Positions 44,869 through 55,400 of a stretch of DNA of 64,000 bases are shown here, in pieces. The notes under the pieces are model-generated. The model searched no databases, was not told the origin of the DNA, and saw only the letters and a list, made by a program, of their open reading frames with translations. Every line of letters begins with the position of its first letter. The stretch's first letter is position 1. Where the stretch lies: positions 310,001-374,000 of the forward strand of contig NW_027185501.1 of assembly GCF_040183065.1 (NCBI RefSeq), given 5' to 3'. The translations under genes were made by a program, and so were the position numbers. This DNA comes from Periplaneta americana. Its lineage: Eukaryota > Arthropoda > Insecta > Blattodea > Blattidae.

Positions 44869-45054
44869 TATGGGCCGTATTCATAGACATTTTTAGCGTG
44901 GGCTTTCGATGGATGATCAGCATTTTTCGTATTCATAAACCAGCTTTAGCGATAGGATATGATTTGAATTCTGTACAAGTAACCAGTGGATAGCCGGGGC
45001 TAGCTTAGTACGCTCGTAGCACGTGCTGCGAAATGTCTATGAATAGCACCCTAT
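44869..45054. mobile_element. 180-bp MITE, TAT flanks
   Basis: GGGCCGTATTCATAGACATT at 44872 is mirrored by AATGTCTATGAATAGCACCC ending at 45051. TAT flanks both ends (44869-44871, 45052-45054), which would fit a 3-bp target duplication as in PIF/Harbinger elements. Non-coding. Confidence 0.7.
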
Positions 45055-45533
45055 ATGTCTTGTGGGTAGATTTTCTTGTGACAAAGAAATTCTTTGCTTG
45101 AGGGCTCTTCCGTAAAATCAATTTTTGTGAGGGCTATTTGGTAATGCTTTACTTACTCTATTCAAAGACTTCCCCATAGTTCGTGGACATCTACAGTATA
45201 AGCAATTTTTTTTAGTGTTTCACATGCTGTGTATACTGTACTTTCTTATTTTTTAGTTTTTGCTTTTTTTTTTCAGCCCAATTTCTCTTCTTTTAACATC
45301 TCTCTATCACTCCTTTGCCAAATGTTTCAGATATTTTGATTGGCTAATCTTCAATCTTTTTCGAAACTCTGTTACTCTCTTGTTTGAACTCATCTGATAT
45401 AAAAATAATAATGTTACTTCATCTCATAGGAAATTATAGATCCAGTGACAGTATTATGGACATGCCATTAATGTCTCGCCCGTAACACTTTTTAAATAAC
45501 TATTTATTATATGTGGCCTAGGTTAAGGTTGAT

Positions 45534-45569
45534 GTCTGTCGTCGATTTGCAAAAGGGGACAAAGTGTTG

Positions 45570-45605
<36 letters not shown>

Positions 45606-45783
45606 GTAACAGTCTTAAAAAATTAAAATGTTCATGGATCCTGAATGTATGTACCCATAGTGATCTAATTAGAAAAAAATATGTGAACATTTTAATTTGT
45701 TAACTTAGTTAGGCTATAGTTTTTGCGATTTTCCAAGACTTTGTTATTTTGGACATGTCCCCTTTAGCAAATTGACGACAGAT
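45534..45783. mobile_element. Inverted-repeat element containing a 33-base poly-A run
   Basis: GTCTGTCGTCGATTTGCAAA followed by AGGGGAC (45534-45560) is mirrored at 45757-45783. A run of 33 A (45572-45604) lies just inside the left arm. It may be a MITE whose internal A-run has expanded. Confidence 0.6.
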
Positions 45784-46015
45784 GTGAAGTATGAAAGTCA
45801 AAATTTGCATTTTCTTACAAGGGAACTTTTCATTGCTCCCCCCTCCAGATTTTAACAAATGATAACTTATTTTATTGCTCTGAGAGATCTGAATCAAAAT
45901 ATAAAATCAAAACATGCCGAAGTTATGATTAAAAGGGCTTAAATAACGTTACAAGAATCACAAAACATTGTATGTAAATGTGTAATGGACATGGAATGGC
46001 TTCTGAAGGACACAG

Positions 46016-46080
46016 AGGTAACTCAACGGATAGCGTGTTTAGTTGTTAAGTAGAAGACCTGTGTTCAAATCATATACACA
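46016..46080 (+). repeat. Degenerate tRNA-like sequence
   Basis: GGTAACTCAACGGATAGCGT resembles box A, and GTGTTCAAATCA resembles a decayed box B at the usual distance. The acceptor stem is not preserved. Likely a SINE head or tRNA pseudogene. Confidence 0.45.
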
Positions 46081-46495
46081 TCTTGTCTTATAATAATGTT
46101 TTATTTTCTTGTGTAATCCTTTTTGTTAGTTTTTTTTATTATTCTTTCATTGTTTGAAATCTAATGGCAAAAAAAAAAAAACAAGACAAAACAAATGTGA
46201 TTACTCTAAACTAATAAAATAAAAGTATCTTACTTATTTTATTGCGAACAAAGCAACTTAATTCTGCAGTGAATGATAGTGGAAGGTCTCATTACTGAAC
46301 ATATGATCAAAACAACACATCGTAGCATAATACTACAACAAATAAATTCCAGATTTTTTCCTTGTGCTCTGTCAAAGCATATATTCTTCAAATTTTCAAA
46401 AGTTTCAACGTCATAATCCTCACATCAAAGCATCGGTATTCAGAAGTCCAGTCCTCTACATGTTTTTGTTTTAAAATGTCAAAATAATAAAAAGT

Positions 46496-46558
46496 AGCCG
46501 GGAATTGAACCGAGAACTTTTACTCGAAAGGCACGTCACTAATGGTTGAGCTACGTGA
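46496..46558 (-). repeat. tRNA-like sequence, minus strand
   Basis: Minus-strand GTAGCTCAACCATTAGTGAC (box A type) and CTCGGTTCAATTCCCGGCTA (box B with paired T-stem). The acceptor GTAGC/GCTAC ends pair only partly and the D-loop is long. Probably a tRNA-derived pseudogene or SINE head. Confidence 0.5.
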
Positions 46559-47142
46559 ACGATGATATAATTATAAAGTATACTAATTGGCATGCAGTGA
46601 CTCTGAACTAGGATTTACGCCCTTTAGAAGCAACTTCGGCATATTTGCAAGGTCGTTCGTCATTCTCGTTTTCACGAGCTTCAAAATGAGCTGTGTTCCA
46701 ATAAAATGTGAAAGGGGTGTGATGTAAAGTTTCCCTTGTTAGTGTAAATAATTTTTTTTAATATCTTTTTCATTTTTTTCTGTTATGGGCTGTTATTTTT
46801 GTCATATTTCAGATAATTTTTGCATACTTAACTCACTTTGGAAATGTGGTTTCATGGACTGTACTGTTTCATAAGAATGTATGTAATGTGGATGGAAAAA
46901 TTTCACCAATTGCTGGAATAGGAAGTAAGAATTTTAATGGTCTTTCAGACAAAACTAGTAACTATTAAAGGGAAAATATTAAGTTCATCATACACTATGG
47001 ACTTTCAGCTTTAATTTGACACTGAGTGTAGATGAATAGAAGTAGTGTCCGTGAGGAGGGTTTTAAGCTTAGTTCACAAGAGTCTGATATGTAATAATAG
47101 ACAACAGAGCCAGAAGGACTGAGCAATGGATCTTGTGAACCG

Positions 47143-47510
47143 TGCGGTAATTTGTAAGTGGTGGATAAGAGGATTAAAGACCTTTAACGATACCAAAGGG
47201 AAAATACTGAATGACAAGAATGGCATCTCAAAGAAGTGGAGGCATGGCAATGATAAATCGTATGCTAGTTTGTAAATGGTGGTTAAGAGGATTAGAGACC
47301 TTTAGCGGTACCGAAGGAAAATACTGAATGACATCTCAAAGAAGTGGGGGCGTGGCGTCTATATTTATGAGCTATATGAGGAACAATATTAACTTTTAGC
47401 ATGTAAAATTCAGGGCTCTAGCAATAAGTCATAACTAGGGAGAAGAGACTGTACATTTCATGCAGTAAGTTGCAACTAAGGAGAAGAGACCATATGTTTC
47501 ATGTTGCAAC
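47143..47510. repeat. Two adjacent local duplications
   Basis: A unit with TTTGTAAGTGGTGGATAAGA, then GACCTTTAACGATACC and CATCTCAAAGAAGTGG occurs at 47143-47255 and again at about 47258-47365 with differences. Immediately after, AGGGAGAAGAGAC...TTTCATG is duplicated within 47420-47510. Non-coding. Confidence 0.75.
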
Positions 47511-47704
47511 TACAGTCTATGCAAAACTAGAAAGATATTGACAGTTCTCTCTCGCAGACGCAGAAAGGGAGCGACGTGACGTTGTGAAGTTGTGAAGTTG
47601 TGCAGTAGTGCAGTGTGGCTCTTTGTCTGCCGTGTCGGAACTAAGCAGCTGACACGAAATTGTGAACTCACAAATTTGTATCATACGGCACTCTTAGACC
47701 GGAC

Positions 47705-47743
<39 letters not shown>
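47705..47743. repeat. (TAA)n microsatellite
   Basis: About thirteen TAA units. Confidence 0.95.
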
Positions 47744-47744
<1 letters not shown>

Positions 47745-47814
47745 CGTATGAATGAATGTGAATATGGTACATAGGCTAATATGTAAGCGATAATTTCTCT
47801 CCATTAATATCTTA

Positions 47815-48360
47815 CACCATTGATTTTTTATACTTGAAACCTAAATTCTTTAAGACAGTGTGCAGAGAAGAAACACTGCTGTGGAAAAGATCTGCATCTC
47901 GAAGTGAAGTTTGCAACTTCTTTTAACGTAGGATGCTCCTCCCGTCAGTATTATAAATATACATGCCGCCAGATTGCTCCTCCTGAAAGGCATCTAAATT
48001 TGTCACCCGCTTTTCTCCTTTTCTTTTCTTTCCCAGGGTTTCAAGTCAGGAAGGTCCATTTTCTTGCTCATTCATTTTAAAATTTTCCTTTCCTGTTTTA
48101 ACGATGGTGTTCTTTCCTATTTTGAGAGCCTCTGCAGTACTATTTACCAACTGCTGTACTGGAATAAGAGGCCCGCCATTGTCTCTTCTTTCTCGAAATA
48201 GTCCCGCACATTACAAACCATTTCTCTCGCCTGCCTTGGAAGAGGAGCATCTTTTCCGTTTCTTCTTGCTGTCCCTTGCAGCACTCCTTGTTCCGTCTGA
48301 GCCTGTGGCTCGTTTTGTGCCACTATCTGCCTTGCGACATGGTATAAGTGTAACACACGG
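47815..48360 (-). pseudogene. Tc1-like transposase, N-terminal region
   Basis: The minus strand reads RQAREMVCNVRDYFEKEETM (helix-turn-helix region), then AEALKIGKNTIVKTGKENFK, LETLGKKRK, NLDAFQ...and KKLQTSLRDADLFHSSVSSL, then HTVLKNLGFKYKKSMV. This order, two DNA-binding helix-turn-helix modules ending in VLK.LGFKYKK, is that of a Tc1/IS630-type transposase before its DDE catalytic part. Two stops and at least one frameshift occur, and the catalytic part is absent. The plus-strand frame 48104-48397 is a shadow. Confidence 0.7.
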
Positions 48361-48924
48361 ACACTATAAATCGCGTTACAAATACACTCACAACTAAACT
48401 CAAACTAAGCCTATCTTCATCAACAACAAAACATCTACGAAAACAATAGCAACAACAGAACACCAATACTTGCTGTAACACAGCAACGAAGATTCAACAC
48501 TTCCAAACAAAGCATGTGCTCGCTGTGAAACAGTCGGCAACGTTGGCCTGTTCACATGGTCTCTGATTGGCTAGTTTGAGCAGTTGCCATGGTGACGCTT
48601 AGAAGCCACTGAAGTTTCAATACCTTTCTAGTTTTTCAGGGGCGTAATGTTAGGGCCTGCAATGCAGGTTGGCCCGCAAACACCACGCAAATAAAGAAAG
48701 TAACTACAGTTTGTTGAACGCCTCCTCTTCCTCTCTCTCCACCATTACGTGGTAGCTATTAGATTACGTCCATTTTCGGCTTTCTTCCCTCCAAAATTTT
48801 CTAGAGCTCCTTCAGTGGAGCAGCAAAACCCGAAATGAGACAAGTGGCCTCAGTTTTTCTCGGACCCAAACTCCCTTGCAAGGAACCTTTTAAAGTTTAT
48901 TTTCCCATTTGCCTCTCTTTCAAT
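48361..48924. other. Unassigned spacer
   Basis: Non-coding sequence between the Tc1-like fragment and the left end of the hAT element. No repeat was identified. Confidence 0.35.
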
Positions 48925-51680
48925 CAGTAGCGTATACTGGTTAAAGGGTTTGGGCTACCACTGACCCTAGTATTACACAAAATATATTTTAAAATCCTTA
49001 TAATAAAATTCCTTACATATTTATGTGAATTCCAGACGTCTTGATTGGGACGAAAATACGTTGATGACTTCGTCCTTGAAATTACAGTTGGGCCACTTGC
49101 AAAGTTTCTGTAGAAAAGACTTTTCAATGGATATTAGTGCCAAGCCGGATAAACGTTCTTGTGTATGAGTTGATCTACAGTAGGATTTTATTCTCTTCAA
49201 CGCAGAAAATGTTCTTTCTACCGATGCTGACGTAGCTGGTATTGTCACAATTAATGTTGCCAATTTAAGGACTTCAGGAATAACTTGGTTCAGCTGGTTT
49301 TCATATATGGCAGATAATATTTCATGGATAGGTTTGTTCGAAAAATCAAAGACTTCTGCTGAATATATTACACTTAATTCATTTTTCAAACGTACTTGAT
49401 CAAAGTGACTGTTATAGGACTGAAATAATTTGTTTAGTGCCTCATTCGGGAAGTTTTCTCTATAAGCAGAAAATTTTTGAGAATCTAGAAGATGTGTGAA
49501 CTGAAGCTTTCCATAATCAGAAAATCTGTCAGTAATTTCCATGTGCATACGATCTAGTAGTAGTACAGCTGCCTGTATTTCAATTCATCATCTCCTTTTC
49601 TTCGCTTTAATGGTGGTTCCATTGTATTGGCTGAAGAATTTTCATTTTCCATATTACTCCATATGGACGGAAACCCACTACGTTTGAACTCGGATATAGT
49701 ATGTTTTAACTTTGATACCTCTTGCAAGCAGTATGCTATGTCTAGACTTTTTGTCTGAAGAATATTGTAGAGCACATCTGTATGTGCGAACACACTAGCA
49801 TAGACTTCAAGAAGAAATATATTCTGAAACTGTGTGAAAAAATTCAAATATCCTTGAGCCTGCACATTTACAGCATCATCTCAGTTTTCTTCAGAGTCAT
49901 TACAAAAGATATTTTTAAAGAAAGCAGTCCGTTTTTCTCTGTATTCCTTTACTGTATTTACAAGCCGAGATGTAAAATTACATCTAGTTGGTGCTACTTT
50001 TGGGAGTTTCTTGTTCATAAATTCCTTGAGTTTTCTGATCTTTTAGGAGATGATGAGAAAAATGCAGCTAAACCCGACAGTGTTTTGAAAAAAATGCGGC
50101 ATTCTGGAATGGATGAAGTAGTTTGTTGCAAAACTAAATTGAGGACATGGCTGTAACAATGGACAAATAGTGCTTGAGGATACTTTTCTTGAACTTTTGT
50201 TTTTAAGCCATTAATATTTCCCGCCATAACTGAAGCACCATCGTATGTCTGTGCAATTAACTTATTGCCGACATTGTATTCTGCTATAACACCTTCCACA
50301 TGGTGAAACAAAGCAGCAGCAGTTTTGCCCGAACTGACATTTGTGAATCCTATAAACCGTTCTTGAACATTGGCAGTACTGTCGACGTATCTTAAAACAG
50401 TGGACAATTGACTCTGATTAGAGCAGTCACTTGTTTCGTCAACAACAATGGCCACAAAAGGTTTTATGTTCTTTATCATAACCCCACTTATAGCAAATAT
50501 TAAGTCATTCTGAATTGCGAGAGAAGTACCACGAAATACTGTTGAACTCTCAAGATGATTGGCCAGTAAATGGTCAAATTCACTTAAGGAACTTAAATAT
50601 TCAATATAATTTCCTATATTGTCTGATTCCACACTCTCGTTATGACCCCGAAAAGCCAATTCTTGTTTTCCTAGAAAGCAGACTGCGTTAATAAGATGCA
50701 GTAAAATCTCCCGATTTTTTTTTCACAAGAGCATTGTGTTGGTTGATGTGTAGAGCTTTTCGCTTATCTAGCTGTAAATCAATTCTTGTCTTCCCAAAGT
50801 TTGCAAAGTTCATGCTACTACAAATATGAGCTTTTGATTTGTCGTATTCTAGGACTGCCATTCGAAGGGAGTTCATATTAGAAAACCCTCTTTTGACCAC
50901 ACATTAGTTTCGCGGCTAAATAACAAACATGGCCAGCAAAATAGTTTAGACAGCTTAGAAGTACCACACAACCAATTCCACTTACCATATGATGTTGAAG
51001 TGAAATGGCGTGTGTACTCTCGCTGTTTTTCTTTTACGTCCATGGACAAATTTAACTCAGGAGTTGGTCTTTCCATTTTCACAATTTCAACTTTCTCATT
51101 GTTATGTACGACGGTTAAAAGGCACTTTTAATAAACCTTCTATTACACAGTCATTTTCAACACAAACCTCTCCAGAAACTTGTTCTGCCATATTTTTCAC
51201 AATATCACTTAATTGGGAAATTAAAAACTTAATAATTCACAATTAATATAACTCTTAGACACTCGAACAAATCACAGATTTAAAATAATGCACTGCAAGA
51301 ACACAATCACATTCAATTGCTAGCGTACTAAGCGTATAGCTGCTTCGCGCCTGCGAAGAAACCGATCACGAGAGCGGCAACTTGCCCGCCTACAGTGCAC
51401 GATGGAAACAGTAGGGAGCGGGGGGGACGGGCAGTTGTGCGAAGGACAGCTTGAGCGAAACGGTCACAGGCTACCTCACGTAGCAAGCGGTTTCTCCAGC
51501 GATGCCGCCTTGACAACTTGTTTCTTTTCGAGAGCAGAGAGCACATATAAATCTAACAATTACTTTAATTTTAATTACTATGGTAAAACTAATAATACAA
51601 AATTATTACATTATGTTATATTATAAACTTTTTCTTTTGTAATTTTCTTGGGCTACCGCCGGTAGCCCTGGTAGTCCCCA
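48925..51680 (-). mobile_element. Nearly full-length hAT element (ZMYM1-like)
   Basis: The left end CAGTAGCGTATACTGGTTAA at 48925, followed by GGGTTTGGGCTACC, looks like a hAT terminus of the CAGTGGCG type. On the right a GGGCTACC-GCC-GGTAGCCC palindrome at 51650-51667 marks a probable sub-terminal region. The expected outer CGCCACTG was not found, so the right boundary is uncertain. Between the ends lies an almost complete transposase coding region on the minus strand. The right 400 bases are GC-richer and probably untranslated leader. Confidence 0.65.
49021..51192 (-). pseudogene. hAT transposase with TTF-type finger (ZMYM1-like)
   Basis: Starts near 51192 with MAEQVSGEVCVENDCVIEGL. After a one-base shift it continues through the TTF-type finger YGKWNWLCGTSKLSKLFCWP, CLLFSRETNVWSKEGF (51082-50873) and a linker (50900-50688). 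The catalytic region (50659-50015) has FVAIVVDETSDCSNQSQLST (first Asp), QTYDGASVMAGNINGLKTKV (second Asp) and FVHCYSHVLNLVLQQ. The C-terminus (49548-49021) has TLIVTIPATSASVERTFSAL followed by KRIKSYCRSTHTQERLSGLA, the dimerisation block. Frameshifts separate five open segments, with only short gaps. It is one of the best-preserved hAT copies here but cannot make a complete protein as read. Confidence 0.85.
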
Positions 51681-51690
51681 AAATACTCAC

Positions 51691-51803
51691 CTGCTTTCAA
51701 TTCATTCAGCTCCTTCACGTCCAGGGACAAACTCTCGATCTTCACTGTCATGGACAGCCAGGAGCGCAGCATGGGTTCGCATCCCCCTTTGGCCTGTATA
51801 CCT
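51691..51803 (-). CDS. Candidate host-gene exon (unrecognised)
   Basis: A GC-richer patch within AT-rich surroundings. On the minus strand it is bounded by AATACAG before it and GCAG|GTGAGTAT (a strong donor) after it. One frame is open through the whole patch: GIQAKGGCEPMLRSWLSMTV, then KIESLSLDVKELNELKA. I do not recognise the protein. The acceptor has a poor pyrimidine tract and a second frame is open over most of the patch, so the exon is a hypothesis. The hAT element would then lie in the intron just downstream. It may instead be part of an unrecognised repeat. Confidence 0.35.
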
Positions 51804-52550
51804 CTGTATTGACTAGTTATCAAAATATCTAGCTTGTGTTTATCAGGTGTTTTCTGTGTTGAACATTTTGGAGATTTGAAATTAGTAATATTGTTTCAAC
51901 CAGCTATTTCCCAGAAGACACCATTTCAGTATATGGCTGGCACTTTAAGCAAATGGAATAGTTCTTGGGTATTGAATGTAACTGTGCTCAGTAATACCGA
52001 ACTGGCTACTAAATCTTAATGTGTATTAAAATTATTAATAAATGCAGTAGAATATATAATCCAGTGACAAATTTTTGAACATAATAATTACTGGTTTCTT
52101 TTCTTTTCACAGATGAATCTTCAGCCTTCCGAACATCAGAGAGGCTTCTGAAGATTATCCACTGCTAAAGCCAATTTATGCCTAGAGTTCGTATAAAATA
52201 TTTATTATTTTTTAATTCCTTGAATTAAAAACTTACAAAAATTGCTTTATGTTAATTTATTTCATATAAAAAAAAAACAAGCTTATACAGTACATTTTTA
52301 TGGTAAGTAGATAGCCACCATACTAGGCCTATGTATAAATAAATTGACGTGATTATTGGCACATTAGATAAATGGTACTAAATTTCTGATATTAATTTAA
52401 AATCGTTTTATTTAATAACATCAATTAACTCACCCTAGGTATCATTTAGCAATTCTAAAACATAGGCCTTTTTAAATCTATAGTAGTTGTTCTATTGATA
52501 TAAGTGTTTATACATTTTGAACATTTTTTGATAGTATTTTCAAGAATTAA
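51804..52550. other. Unassigned
   Basis: AT-rich sequence with no recognised coding content. It would be an intron upstream of the candidate exon if that exon is real. Confidence 0.35.
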
Positions 52551-52555
52551 GTTGG

Positions 52556-52715
52556 GCTGATTACTTGATTGGGTTTTTTCCGAGGTTTTCTCCCACCGTA
52601 AGGCAAATGTCGGGTAATCTATGGCGAATCCTCGGCCTCATCTCATCAAATACCATTTCGCTATCACCAATCCCATTGACACTAAATAACCTAGTCGTTG
52701 ATGTAGTAAAAAAAT
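52556..52715 (+). repeat. SINE-type tail fragment
   Basis: GATTGGGTTTTTTCCGAGGT, TTTCTCCCACCGTAAGGCAA, then GGGTAATCTATGGCGAATCC and CCATTGACACTAAATAACCT. These are body and tail blocks of an insect SINE related to family S (compare CAGACGCTAAATAAC at 17.37 kb). The tRNA-like head is missing. Confidence 0.6.
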
Positions 52716-52894
52716 GACATCAAATATACAGGTGAAGTTACAAAAGCTTGTGGTGGTGAAGAAGTGAAAGTGTCTGTGATGTCCAAGGAAGGGAAGTACT
52801 ACAAATGGCTGACACATGGGTATATTCGTCATGACATTATACAGGAAATATCACCACATATGGTTGTAAACCATGGACCGTGCATTTTAGTGTA
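52700..52894 (+). pseudogene. Unrecognised transposon-associated C-terminal fragment
   Basis: The frame reads KYTGEVTKACGGEEVKVSVM, then SKEGKYYKWLTHGYIRHDII, QEI and a stop near 52893. The layout (YxGxV......V.VM...GK.(Y/F).W) resembles a small beta domain at the C-terminus of some insect transposon-derived proteins, but I cannot name the family with confidence. Confidence 0.3.
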
Positions 52895-52965
52895 ATCTAG
52901 TGTTGTTTTGTATAACAAGAAGTGTAGGCATAGTATACAAGTCTTTAGAAGAAGTAATGTATTAT

Positions 52966-53565
52966 ACTTACTTACTGGCTTTTAAGGAACCCGGAGGTTC
53001 ATTGCCGCCCTCACATAAGCCCGCCATTGGTCCCTATCCTGAGCAAGATCAATCCAGTCTCTATCATCGTATCCCACCTCCCTCAAATCCATTTTAATAT
53101 TATCCTCCCATCTACGTCTCGGCCTCCCAACTAACACTCTATATGCATTTCTGGATTCGCCCGTACGTGCTACATGCCCTGCCCATCTCAAACGTCTGGA
53201 TTTATTGTTCCTAATTATGTCAGGTGAAGAATACAATGCGTGCAGTTCTGTGTTGTGTAACTTTCTCCATTCTCCTGTAACTTCATCCCTCTTAGCCCCA
53301 AATATTTTCCTAAGCACCTTATTCTCAAACACCCTTAACCTATGTTCCTCTCTCAAAGTGAGAGTCCAAGTTTCATAACCATACAGAACAACCGGTAATA
53401 TAACTGTTTTATAAATTCTAACTTTCGGATTTTTTGACAGCAGACTGGATGATAAAAGCTTCTCAACCGAATAATAACAGACATTTCCCATATTTATTCT
53501 GTGTTTAATTTCCTCCCGAGTATCATTTATACTTGTTACTGTTGCTCCAAGATATTTTAAGTTCG
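52966..53565 (-). pseudogene. RTE-like LINE family A, 5'-truncated copy
   Basis: A minus-strand copy with a 169-residue uninterrupted tail (53491-52982): [20 protein letters not shown], then [20 protein letters not shown] and [20 protein letters not shown]. It ends in MNLRVP and the tetranucleotide tail (TACTTACTTAC at 52966). Compared with the longest copy it lacks the block between the GRP and RRRWEDN motifs. 5' truncation at about 53565. It is among the least decayed family-A copies. Confidence 0.9.
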
Positions 53566-54114
53566 TGATTTAGCAGTTACATGTACTAAACAAGTGTCTT
53601 AATTATATGGAAAACAACTGAATGCATTTATGTCATTTGGCACAATAATATGAACATTTTCCATTTTGGTAATAAATCAAGTGGCATACAGTATTTCATA
53701 TTTTTTATATTATTAAATATTCCTTTTCATTAAGAATTTGTGTTAATATTTAGGAATGCTTATGTTAAAAGACAGTAATATATATTTTTATGAACTACTA
53801 AGTATTCAATTAAATATCCTGCAAAGATCATAGTTAATTACTTCAAAAATGTTACGTGTGTAACTATGGAATGACCCTAATCCCCTTTCTAGGCCTATTT
53901 TCTTCAAAAAACATTTCTCTCCATTTATATGTGGAAGATGGAGGTGAACGTTTGTTTTCTCTAGTTAATTGAATTGCTGATGTAAATATATATGCAAGGC
54001 TAAGACGTAGCAATAAAATTTTCGTGTGTAGAGTTTGCATATATATAGAGACTAAGTGTATCTCTAAGCGTATCTGTATATAGCAACTAAATTTAGACCT
54101 AAGTGTACCTACTC
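53566..54114. other. AT-rich, unassigned
   Basis: No coding signal. ATGGAATGACCCT at about 53868 is the inverse of the GGGTCATTCCAT motif at 27.7 kb. Confidence 0.4.
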
Positions 54115-54558
54115 ATGCCGGCTCCTAAGAAAAAGAAGGTAATTCATTCTCAAGTACGTGAAATAATAGTGAAAGTAATAGAAACGTGTGATAATGAAGC
54201 CAAGAATAAGAGTCTTACACATTTAGTTACTCAGGCACTAAACACGCAGCATATTACTGCACACTGGTTTGTCTGAATTACGTTAAAACAAATTAGAAAA
54301 GAAAATTAGGAAAGAAACTGGGATTGCCCCAAAGAGAACTGGAAGGGTTATTGTCAACATACATTAAAAGTGGAGAGCCAATATAGATTTCGGCATAATA
54401 CTGTGCCTGCAGTAGTGGATAATCTGATTATTTCTTTGGATAAAGAAGACGATAGTGATGATAGAAGCAATGATGATGATGATGATGAAAGTGATTCAAA
54501 ATTAGCTACCTACTCCATTGTAATGCGACACAGAATTGGTCAGTCAATGTTTTTATAA
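54115..54558 (+). pseudogene. Tc1-like deletion derivative (N-terminus joined to acidic C-terminus)
   Basis: It begins MPAPKKKKVIHSQVREIIVK, VIETCDNEAKNKSLTHLVTQ, an N-terminal helix-turn-helix type sequence of Tc1-like transposases. After a stop and a frame change it runs to a C-terminal VPAVVDNLIISLDKEDDSDD, followed by a run of Asp/Ser. An acidic tail is seen at the end of some insect Tc1-like proteins. The whole catalytic middle is missing, so this looks like an internal deletion rather than simple truncation. Confidence 0.55.
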
Positions 54559-55400
54559 TGCATGCCACATTGTATTTCTATTTTCAAACTTTCTCTCTCT
54601 CCATCCACCCCCTCCACTACTATTACGAAACTACCCCCAACTCCGCATTCCTTCCAGGGCAGATGAGCTGCCTCTTTGATTTTCTTGGGTGAGTGCATGA
54701 ACTGCATAAAGGCCTGGTAGATCGACTATATTTACTAGCATGGTTTCTGTTAGCATTATAAGTCTTAGTCTCAGTAATGTCCTTTGACGACATTGTGAGG
54801 GCGTTTTTTAATCCTATGTTGTACAGCATTATTCAGTTGGAATTTGCTTAAATTTGATTTCTCCTCAAAGTCATGCGCCATTAAACTGTTGTTGATGAAA
54901 AATGAATTGCCTTACATAGACTCCCTTTGGCCAGAAGTCTTCTTCAGTGATTCTGTCATACTCTTCGCTTTACCTGGAAGGCGTTGTTTATACCTTCATG
55001 GTTTTCAGCTGGATTATAATTATTGTTCTCCATCTTGACTGGTGTTCACAGTCATGAAACTCGAATCATTTAATGTTGCCTTTGTGATGACCAGTAAGCT
55101 TCGTTCTATGTAGTTCGGTCAGAAAAGACAGTAGATAATAAGCACATGCTAGTCATGACTACACTTAATAAACAATTCTTATTGCAGAAGACTTTTTCTA
55201 CAATATTTTGATACGAAGTTAATCCTAAAATGACTCCCTGCAAAGGGTCAGTATGCAGTGCTTTTAATTGTGCAACAACCAGGAGAAAACGCCAGAACTC
55301 TGTAAAATGATTTTGATTTACTTTATTGTGTATGTTAGTTGGAATTTTACACTATACATACTGTTATCCAGGTAGACTGCAACTAAATCTCACTGGAATG
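54559..55400. other. Unassigned; possible THAP start at 55229
   Basis: Largely non-coding. At 55229-55309 (plus) a short frame MTPCKGSVCSAFNCATTRRK stops after 26 codons. The C-x3-C spacing and position resemble the first turn of a THAP domain. It could be a truncated exon or a chance match. Confidence 0.3.

Noticed and set aside
47592-47774. Frame with a poly-Asn run
   Set aside because: Translation of a (TAA/AAT)n microsatellite; no supporting domain.
48104-48397. 97-residue plus-strand open frame
   Set aside because: It lies opposite the Tc1-like N-terminal region on the minus strand, which explains the sequence better; the plus frame has no family resemblance.
49782-50156. 124-residue plus-strand frame
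   Set aside because: Shadow of the hAT transposase on the minus strand.
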